Assembly: GCF_004322775.1 (NCBI RefSeq)
Contig: NZ_CP036403.1
Coordinates: 558,001-622,000, forward strand
Source of the DNA: Ornithinimicrobium sufpigmenti
Lineage (GTDB): Bacteria > Actinomycetota > Actinomycetes > Actinomycetales > Dermatophilaceae
Reading direction: 5' to 3'
Length of the DNA stretch: 64,000 nt
The translations under genes and the position numbers were made by a program. Under the pieces are notes generated by a model. The model was given only the letters and a program-made list of their open reading frames with translations. It ran no database searches and had not been told where the DNA came from. Every line of letters starts with the position of its first letter. The stretch's first letter is position 1. Below, piece by piece: positions 62,260 to 64,000 of the stretch.

Positions 62260-64000
62260 CTAGAACCGTCCGCCGGTGAAGCTTCCTCCTCTGCCCCCGC
62301 CCCCGCCGAAGCTGCCCCCGCCGAAGCTGCCCCCGCCGAAGCTGCCGCCGCCGAAGCTGCCGCCACCACCCCAGCTGCCGCCCCAGCCACCGGAATGGCG
62401 ACGGCCGCGACCGCCGCCCCCGAGCAGGATGCCGCCCAGGATCACCGACCAGGGATCGATGCCGCCGCCCCCGCCGGAGCCTCCGGACCCGCCCCAGCTG
62501 CCCAGGTCGTTGTTCGCCTCGGTCAGGGCCTGCTCGCCGAGCTGCTCGGCGCGGGTGAGCAGCCCCATCGCGGCGCGGGGGTCCGTGCCGCTGGTGGTGC
62601 GCGCCTCCTCGTAGAGCCGCAGCGCCTCCGACATCCGGGTCCGCGCCCCGCTGGAGATGGCGCCTCGTCGCGTCGCGATCGTCTGGTTGATGCTCTGCAG
62701 GCGGGCCCCGACCCGGGTGTAGCGCTGGGCGAAGTCCTCCCGCATCTTGGTCACGTGGGCCTCCTGCTCCCGCATCGGCTCCAGGAGGGTGTCCAGGTCG
62801 TGCTCGGCCACGTCGAGATCCGCCAGCGCCCGCAGCGGGTCGCCGGAGCTCCGGGCCGCCTGGGCCCGCTCGATCGCCTCGCGGGCACGCTGCACGGAGT
62901 GCCCGACCGTCGGCTCGTGCGGAGCCAGCCGCTGGGCGTCCTGGATGTCCGCGGTCAGCGAGGCGATGCCGCGGCTGAGCTGCTCCGCCGCGCTGGACAG
63001 GTCGGCGTCGGCGCGGGAGACGGCGTCCAGCAGGCTGGCCGCCTGCCCGATCGACTCCTCCGCGGCCCGGGCGGCGGCCACGGCCGAAGGACGGTCGTCG
63101 CGCTCCAACGACTGCCGGCCGGCGACGATGAAGCCGTCGGCGGAGTCCAGCAGCCCGGTCGCCTGCTCGAGGTGGGCGCGCACCGTGACCAGCGCCTCCC
63201 GGGGGTGGCGGGCGGCCAGCCCGTCGAGCTCCTGCCGGGCGGTGGGCAGCCGCTCCCGCGTCTCCCGGGCCCGGGTGGTGAGCTCGTCCAGGAACTGTGG
63301 GGCCCGGTCCTGCAGGGCCCGCAGCGTGGCGAACTCCGCGGTGTGCTCGTCCAGCGCGCGGCGGGCCTGGCTCGTGAGCTGGACGATCCGCGACAGCATG
63401 CTGCGGCGCACGTCGTCCGGCTCGCGCTGGTCGTCGTCGAGCTGCTGGCGCAGGGAGAACGCCTCCTTGGCCGCAGACTCGGCCTGCTCCAGCACGCCAC
63501 GGAAGGCCTCGGTGCGCTGCCGGCCGAACTGTGCCTCGGCGAAGGCGAGCTCCTCCTCGGCGCTGCGGACGGCGTTGTCCATCGACACCAGCGCCTCCGC
63601 CGACTGCCGCTCCAGCTCCTGCAGGCTGACGCCCTGCGCCGCGGCCGGCCCGGAGCCCCCGGCGCCCCCGCCGCGGGTGGTGCGGCCGCCGCCCTTGCTC
63701 CTGGTGGCCGCGCGGATGACCAGGACCGCCCCGCCCCCGACCAGCAGCGGCACCAGCAGGGCCCCGGTGAAGTTGCCCAGGCCGCCGGACGACCGCGTGC
63801 GCACCGGCCGGTCGGAGCTGATCCCGCCGCCGGAGGGCCGTGCGTGCTCCCGCGCCACACCGTCGACGGCAGCCTCCGCGGCGCCCGACCAGTCGTCCTG
63901 GCCGAGCCGGGGCTCGACGTCCTGCAGCTGCACCCGCTGCAGCGACTGCCCGGAGAGGGTGCTGCCGATGTCCCCCAGGCCGTAGGCGCGCTGCTCCACC
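62260..64000 (-). CDS. TPM-domain membrane protein 1 (N-terminus beyond window)
   Basis: At least 579 residues; the frame runs off the window end, so the signal peptide and part of the TPM domain are missing. The visible YGLGDIGSTLSGQSLQRVQLQDVEPRLGQDDWSGAAEAAVDGV is the C-terminal part of a TPM domain. One membrane helix follows (FTGALLVPLLVGGGAVLVIRA), then a long cytoplasmic helical region and a Gly/Ser/Phe tail with four GGGSF units ending SFTGGRF, the usual TPM-protein ending. Gene order TPM-pspA-TPM-TPM suggests one envelope-stress module. Confidence 0.8.
   Translation of the reverse strand, partial: VEQRAYGLGDIGSTLSGQSLQRVQLQDVEPRLGQDDWSGAAEAAVDGVAREHARPSGGGISSDRPVRTRSSGGLGNFTGALLVPLLVGGGAVLVIRAATRSKGGGRTTRGGGAGGSGPAAAQGVSLQELERQSAEALVSMDNAVRSAEEELAFAEAQFGRQRTEAFRGVLEQAESAAKEAFSLRQQLDDDQREPDDVRRSMLSRIVQLTSQARRALDEHTAEFATLRALQDRAPQFLDELTTRARETRERLPTARQELDGLAARHPREALVTVRAHLEQATGLLDSADGFIVAGRQSLERDDRPSAVAAARAAEESIGQAASLLDAVSRADADLSSAAEQLSRGIASLTADIQDAQRLAPHEPTVGHSVQRAREAIERAQAARSSGDPLRALADLDVAEHDLDTLLEPMREQEAHVTKMREDFAQRYTRVGARLQSINQTIATRRGAISSGARTRMSEALRLYEEARTTSGTDPRAAMGLLTRAEQLGEQALTEANNDLGSWGGSGGSGGGGGIDPWSVILGGILLGGGGRGRRHSGGWGGSWGGGGSFGGGSFGGGSFGGGSFGGGGGRGGSFTGGRF

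Overview
The window is high-GC DNA (roughly 70 percent) with dense, often overlapping genes, GTG starts, and proteins typical of Actinomycetota: an HTH-NB-ARC-TPR regulator, SigE-family sigma factor, protein mannosyltransferase, five-helix SdhC, FmdB/SAF/MscL cluster and AbiEi-like orphan proteins. Gene content and order fit Micrococcales, most likely Intrasporangiaceae/Ornithinimicrobiaceae relatives. That placement is inferred from the proteins; no rRNA is present to confirm it.

Layout. 1-2.2 kb: the end of an SMC/Rad50-like ATPase, an OsmC protein, a SRPBCC protein and tRNA-Arg(CCU). 2.5-6.9 kb is the most unusual stretch: a protein made of four tandem cold-shock domains, a small acidic protein, two tandem genes for tiny secreted two-cysteine peptides (each followed by a perfect 14-bp hairpin), and then a large HTH-NB-ARC-TPR receptor. 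6.9-13.4 kb: a hemolysin III-like membrane protein, an MFS exporter with a repetitive loop, a 1199-residue DUF4011-type helicase-like protein with altered catalytic motifs, a 68-residue partner and mscL. 13.5-21.5 kb: SAF and FmdB proteins, a penicillin acylase-family hydrolase, 5-formyl-THF cyclo-ligase, moeA-moaC, a RimJ-like acetyltransferase, a membrane protein and tRNA-Ala(CGC). 21.7-31.3 kb: ornithine carbamoyltransferase, two PH-domain membrane proteins, a TPR protein, a divergent protein mannosyltransferase, sdhCAB and rsmI. 31.5-37.7 kb: small membrane proteins, a HipA-like kinase/DUF3037 pair, a sigma factor with a large membrane partner, and a possible glycosyltransferase.

37.7-48.1 kb carries housekeeping genes metG-tatD and rsmA-ispE-ABC-F. 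Between tatD and rsmA lies a 4-kb accessory insert with an AbiEi-like gene bracketed by inverted arrays of short tandem repeats, a divergent SDR/alcohol dehydrogenase pair and a thioredoxin. 48.1-54.7 kb: an Acr3-like permease, MarR, an unusual tRNA-Gln(UUG), TetR, glmU-prs, a 26-bp tandem repeat array, rplY and pth. 54.7-58.7 kb: a long leader and metN-metI with two tandem metQ genes. 58.7-64 kb: three TPM-domain membrane proteins around a PspA gene, the last cut by the window edge.

Two sequence themes recur. At least 15 genes have a TANNNT box 6-8 nt before the start codon, the layout of leaderless transcripts. Four short tandem-repeat arrays, most with a GTGC..YYGGTCGG-like core, all abut the stop codons of genes. 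The strongest candidate for an undescribed system is the peptide/HTH-NB-ARC-TPR locus, whose organisation resembles RRNPP peptide quorum sensing but with a STAND ATPase receptor.
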